A stretch of 44,321 nucleotides of DNA, taken from the NCBI GenBank assembly GCA_026391755.1, contig JAPLDN010000273.1:1-44321 (forward strand). The letters run 5' to 3'. Position numbers and translations under genes: made by a program. Below, piece after piece: positions 41,065-44,321 of this stretch. A model generated the notes under the pieces. That model made no database searches. It saw nothing but the letters and a program-made list of their open reading frames with translations, and was not told the origin of the DNA. The number at the start of each line of letters is the position of its first letter. Position 1 is the first letter of the stretch. Origin of the DNA: Bacteroidota bacterium (GTDB lineage: Bacteria; Bacteroidota; Bacteroidia; Bacteroidales; FEN-979).

Positions 41065-41090
41065 CCGCCGGGATAAAACTATCCCGGCGG
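41065..41090. other. Perfect 11-bp intergenic hairpin
   Basis: CCGCCGGGATA (41065-41075) and TATCCCGGCGG (41080-41090) pair perfectly around a 4-base loop, between two minus-strand thioredoxin genes. No T-run follows on the minus strand, so it may be an attenuator or an mRNA-end stabiliser rather than a classical terminator. Confidence 0.8.
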
Positions 41091-41110
41091 CATCAATGAA
41101 AATTCGATTT

Positions 41111-42247
41111 TTACTTCTTTCCCTTCTTTGCGACAACTTTCTTTTCAGGAACTGCAGGACCTAATAATTCTGCAAGTTTCTTTGTAAGATCTTCACCGCG
41201 GAGGTTCCTTCCGACAATCTTCATGTCTTTGTCAAGCAGCACATTGGCAGGGATAGACATAATTCCATAAAGTTTCCCGGCAGCATTGCCCCAACCCTGG
41301 AGATCGGAGACCTGGTTCCATATGAGCCCGTCGTCTTTAATAGCCTTTACCCATTTTGCATGGTCCTTGTCGAAGGAAACCCCAAGGATATCAAAGCCCT
41401 TTCTATTATATGCTGAGAAGGCTTTTACCACATTTGGATTTTCGCCACGGCAGGGGCCGCACCAGGATGCCCAGAAATCAACAAGTAGCACTTTCCCCTT
41501 CAGGGAAGACAGGGTAAGCGGTTTCCCTGTGGTATCGTTCATTGTGAAGTCAGGAGCTACCTGACCTATCTGAACCGATTTAAGAATTTCAATTCTTTTT
41601 TTAATGGTCTGCACATAGGTAGAAGCATTAAGACCGGTATCGAATATTGCTGCAGATTCTTCAAGTTCGGGGAGTTCAAACTGGTAAGCAGAACGCATGA
41701 TCAGGTATGGTCCAACTACAGAGGCAGGATTAGACTTTGCAAAAGCTACGACATTCGTTTTAACGGCCTTATCAAGAGCGTCGGAGACCGAATCGGCTTT
41801 TTTCATTTTCACTGTATCGTTTACCTCTTTTGCCGCCCTGTACTCCTTGTAACAGGCTTCCATCAGCTTGTTCAGGCTGTCACTCTGTTTTTGGTATTTT
41901 TTAAACAGGTCGTTAGTGGCAGAACCGGTAATAACTGCCTTATCCACACTGTCGGCATAAACTTCTATATTGATTTTTGCATTCTCAACAAAAACGGGCA
42001 AAAACAACTTGCTTTTATCGGTGATAAACCACATTTCGGGAAGGCCAATCTTTCCTTTGAAAGTGAACGAACCTTTCTGAAGCTTGGCCGAATCGATTTT
42101 CACCCAATCCGAGACTTCGTATTTCTGAAGATAAACAGTACCGCTGTCTGTGCCGATGATCTTACCACTGATAGTGAAACTGTCCTTTTTCCCTGCGCAG
42201 GATGCCAGGATGGCCCCTATAAAAAGGAGTAATGCAATTTTTTTCAT
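41111..42247 (-). CDS. TlpA-family disulfide reductase lipoprotein with DUF4369 domain
   Basis: This 378-residue lipoprotein has a lipobox ILASC (Cys17). Its N-terminal DUF4369-like domain spans about 22-115 (SFTISGKIIGTDSGTVYLQKYE in pieces; LQKGSFTFKGKIGLPEMWFI). A helical linker comes next (about 125-225), then a TlpA thioredoxin domain with FWASWCGPC (Cys263 and Cys266) and a cis-Pro in IMSIPANVLLD. A Lys-rich tail (PEKKVVAKKGKK) ends it. Such proteins reduce disulfides in the periplasm of Bacteroidetes. A -7 box TACCTTTG is 24 bases upstream. It probably heads an operon with the 455-residue thioredoxin protein, ruvA and sprA. Confidence 0.9.
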   Translation of the reverse strand: MKKIALLLFIGAILASCAGKKDSFTISGKIIGTDSGTVYLQKYEVSDWVKIDSAKLQKGSFTFKGKIGLPEMWFITDKSKLFLPVFVENAKINIEVYADSVDKAVITGSATNDLFKKYQKQSDSLNKLMEACYKEYRAAKEVNDTVKMKKADSVSDALDKAVKTNVVAFAKSNPASVVGPYLIMRSAYQFELPELEESAAIFDTGLNASTYVQTIKKRIEILKSVQIGQVAPDFTMNDTTGKPLTLSSLKGKVLLVDFWASWCGPCRGENPNVVKAFSAYNRKGFDILGVSFDKDHAKWVKAIKDDGLIWNQVSDLQGWGNAAGKLYGIMSIPANVLLDKDMKIVGRNLRGEDLTKKLAELLGPAVPEKKVVAKKGKK

Positions 42248-42410
42248 GTGACGGTTTTTTTAATTGATTGCAAAGGTATGGATTTCCCCAATAAAAAATT
42301 TTCTATTTTTACCGGAGGATTGGATATCCCGGGCCCAGATTACTGCTGTTTCTCCTTTTACAGGGTAATAGCAAGGATTAAAGGCTTTTATTAACCGTAA
42401 CCCGGCATTT
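42248..42410. other. Divergent promoter region between the tlpA-like and mannosidase genes
   Basis: This spacer of 163 bases carries the exact minus-strand -7 box at 42271-42278. For the plus-strand mannosidase only TATTTTTA near 42303 comes close (one mismatch), so its promoter is not certain. No small gene is visible. Confidence 0.45.
42271..42278 (-). promoter_or_regulatory. -7 box (TACCTTTG) for the tlpA-like lipoprotein gene
   Basis: This exact TAnnTTTG match on the minus strand lies 23 bases upstream of the ATG at 42247. Confidence 0.55.
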
Positions 42411-44321
42411 ATGAAATATATCGCCATTCTCTTAAGTTTCCTTTTCATCTTTTGCGAAAAGGGTTATTCACAGCCTGAGGCAAAAAAATCATTGCCTAAG
42501 TACGATCTCAACACCGAACCTGTGCTCTACACAGTGGCTTACGCGCATCTGGATACCGAGTGGAGATGGGATTACGAGGAGACTATTAATAAATTCATCA
42601 AAGCCACGATGGATGACAATTTCCAGTTCTTTGAGAAGTACAAACAATATGTTTTTACCTTTTCCGGCGCCAGGCGTTACAAGATGATGAAGGAATATTA
42701 TCCCGAGCGGTATGAGAAAGTAAAAAAATACATCAGCCAGGGCCGGTGGTTTGTTGGAGGTTCATCGGTGGATGAATGCGATGCCAACATTCCATCCCCT
42801 GAATCCATTATCCGTCATGTATTATACGGAAACAATTATTTCAGGAGTGAATTCGGTAAAGAGAGTGTGGATTTCCTCCTTCCCGATTGTTTTGGTTTCC
42901 AGGCAAACCTGCCCTCGGCACTCGCCCATGCCGGGTTGAAAGGTTTTTCGACCCAGAAGCTTGTATGGGGCTCGGCTGTGGGTATCCCGTTTAACATAGG
43001 AACCTGGAAAGGCACCGACGGCAAAGGAGTGCTTGCCGCCCTTAATGCTACTGACTACGGCGGGGATGTTGAGCCCCGTTGTGATACTGTCAAGGCATGG
43101 GTTGACCGTGTTCTGGATAATGGAAAGAAATATGGAGTTTACGCCGATTACCGGTATTTTGGCACCGGCGACATTGGCGGCGCTCCTTCCCCTTTGGCCG
43201 TAAAAAACGCAATAGGTTCGCTGAACAATCCCGACAGCAAAATAAAACTTTACTTATGCTCCTCCGACCAGCTGTTCAGGGACCTTACAGAAGCCCAGGC
43301 AGCAAAGCTTCCAACCTATACAGGGGATCTTCTGCTGACCCAGCATTCTGCAGGATCCCTTACTTCCCAAGCCTATATGAAACGCTGGAACAGGAAGAAT
43401 GAACTCCTGGCTCAGGCTGCCGAGCCGCTTGCAGTTTTCGCCGACCTGGCCGGTGGAGTCAGATATCCGCAGTCACAACTTAATTCGGCCTGGTGGCTGG
43501 TACTCGGAAGCCAGATGCACGACATCCTGCCCGGAACCTGCATCCCGAAGGCCTATGAATACGCCTGGAATGATGAAGTGCTGGGGCTTAACCTGTTCTC
43601 CGGCGCTTTGCAATCATCGGCAGCTTCGGTGATCCATGGAATGGACACAAGGGGCAGCGGCCAAAGTGTCGCGGTTTACAACCCTCTTGCCATCCCCCGC
43701 AAAGCTATTGTTGAAGTGGAACTTAACTATACCGAGGCCCCTCCTGAATTCGTAAAAGTAATGGGACCCGACGACAAAGAGGTTCCTGTTCAGATCCAGT
43801 ATAAGACGAAACATTCCATGCGTATCTTATTCCTGGCTTCACTACCATCATTAGGGATTTCGGTGTTCGACGTCCAGCCGGCTGTTACAGCTGCAGTTAT
43901 GAAACCGGCGCTAAAAGCCACTGCAAACAGCATGGAGAATGAATTCCTTAAGGTTACCATAAACCAAAATGGCGATATCAGCAGTATTTTTGACAAACGC
44001 ATGAATAAGGAAATGCTGTCGGCCCCGGCCCGACTGGAGTTCCTTCATGAATACCCCGAATATTGGCCGGCCTGGAATATGGACTGGCGCGACCGGAAAA
44101 ACCCGCCCATAGATTATGTCAAAGGCCCCGCAACAATAAGCCTGGTATACAACAGCAACCTCAGCGATGTGATTAAAATAGAGCGCAAAGGCAGGAATTC
44201 TGATTTCACCCAGTATATTTCGCTCACTGCCGGGCAGGAATGTATTGTCGTACGCAATGAGGTTGCCTGGCAGTCGAAAGGCGTGAGCCTCAAAGCTTCA
44301 TTCCCGTTAACAGCATCCAAC
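42411..44321 (+). CDS. Glycoside hydrolase family 38 alpha-mannosidase (3' end outside window)
   Basis: An open frame of 637 codons runs to the window edge. It starts with a signal peptide (MKYIAILLSFLFIF, cleavage probably after YSQ at residue 21). The GH38 zinc/catalytic motifs are present: AHLDTEWRWDY with His46 and Asp48, FLLPDCFGF with the presumed nucleophile Asp159, TYTGDLLLTQHSAGSLTS in place of the usual ExxxE/HRG region, and SQMHDILPGTCIPKAYEYAW with the conserved HDxxPG. GH38 enzymes cut terminal alpha-mannose residues, here probably in the periplasm on imported glycans such as N-glycan fragments. GH38 proteins are commonly 800-1100 residues, so a C-terminal part is missing. ManA elsewhere in the window could use the released mannose after phosphorylation. 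Confidence 0.93.
   Translation, partial: MKYIAILLSFLFIFCEKGYSQPEAKKSLPKYDLNTEPVLYTVAYAHLDTEWRWDYEETINKFIKATMDDNFQFFEKYKQYVFTFSGARRYKMMKEYYPERYEKVKKYISQGRWFVGGSSVDECDANIPSPESIIRHVLYGNNYFRSEFGKESVDFLLPDCFGFQANLPSALAHAGLKGFSTQKLVWGSAVGIPFNIGTWKGTDGKGVLAALNATDYGGDVEPRCDTVKAWVDRVLDNGKKYGVYADYRYFGTGDIGGAPSPLAVKNAIGSLNNPDSKIKLYLCSSDQLFRDLTEAQAAKLPTYTGDLLLTQHSAGSLTSQAYMKRWNRKNELLAQAAEPLAVFADLAGGVRYPQSQLNSAWWLVLGSQMHDILPGTCIPKAYEYAWNDEVLGLNLFSGALQSSAASVIHGMDTRGSGQSVAVYNPLAIPRKAIVEVELNYTEAPPEFVKVMGPDDKEVPVQIQYKTKHSMRILFLASLPSLGISVFDVQPAVTAAVMKPALKATANSMENEFLKVTINQNGDISSIFDKRMNKEMLSAPARLEFLHEYPEYWPAWNMDWRDRKNPPIDYVKGPATISLVYNSNLSDVIKIERKGRNSDFTQYISLTAGQECIVVRNEVAWQSKGVSLKASFPLTASN

Overview
The window is chromosomal DNA of a Bacteroidota bacterium, most likely an uncultured member of the Bacteroidales/Marinilabiliales side. 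The evidence is the gene content (SprA, DUF6029 barrel, DUF4249 lipoprotein, FecI/FecR/STN-type TonB receptor set, DUF4369-like thioredoxin lipoproteins) and the repeated presence of the Bacteroidetes -7 promoter box TAnnTTTG just upstream of genes. No tRNA, rRNA, CRISPR, phage or insertion sequence was recognised.

Layout. 1-3353 (minus): DUF6029 outer-membrane barrel and TlpA-like thioredoxin pair, then a type I phosphomannose isomerase. 3438-10552 (plus): P-loop nucleotide kinase plus dCMP deaminase, then ECF sigma factor, FecR anti-sigma, STN-containing TonB receptor and DUF4249 lipoprotein, followed by an unrecognised lipoprotein and a clear terminator. 10612-14431 (minus): isoaspartyl peptidase, TSUP transporter and APC amino-acid permease. 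14530-15592 (plus): NAD(P)-binding protein and a small membrane protein. 15535-17829 (minus): dxs and a MIP18/SufT-like Fe-S protein. 17916-19529 (plus): an HExxH membrane protein and a frameshifted YafK-type L,D-transpeptidase. 19675-25308 (minus): a complete sufBCDSE Fe-S assembly cluster. 25581-30956 (plus): MFS transporter, thiL, Rieske protein, DUF1648 protein and uvrC. 30999-42247 (minus): two thioredoxin-fold exported proteins, ruvA, sprA, gcvH and a VanZ-like protein. 42411-end (plus): a GH38 alpha-mannosidase cut by the window edge.

Two genes are broken as the sequence stands. sprA, the outer-membrane translocon of the type IX secretion system, is split into two frames, and a conserved stretch appears to be missing at the junction. 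The yafK-like gene has lost one G immediately before its catalytic motif. Both need checking against reads before being called pseudogenes.

The most unusual signal is not a gene but a family of short tandem arrays with a 7- or 8-base period, often built on a GATR core. They sit in many of the gene junctions and also inside coding sequence. Three heptanucleotides equal seven codons, so in-frame arrays appear as heptapeptide repeats in the amino-acid permease and at the start of the TonB receptor. Elsewhere the arrays lie at, or supply, the last codons and stop codons of sufC, the permease, the VanZ-like gene and sprA. A second dispersed element, a hairpin of about 60 bases, occurs twice with compensatory stem changes. 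I did not find a convincing wholly new multi-gene system; the repeat families are the best candidates for undescribed biology.
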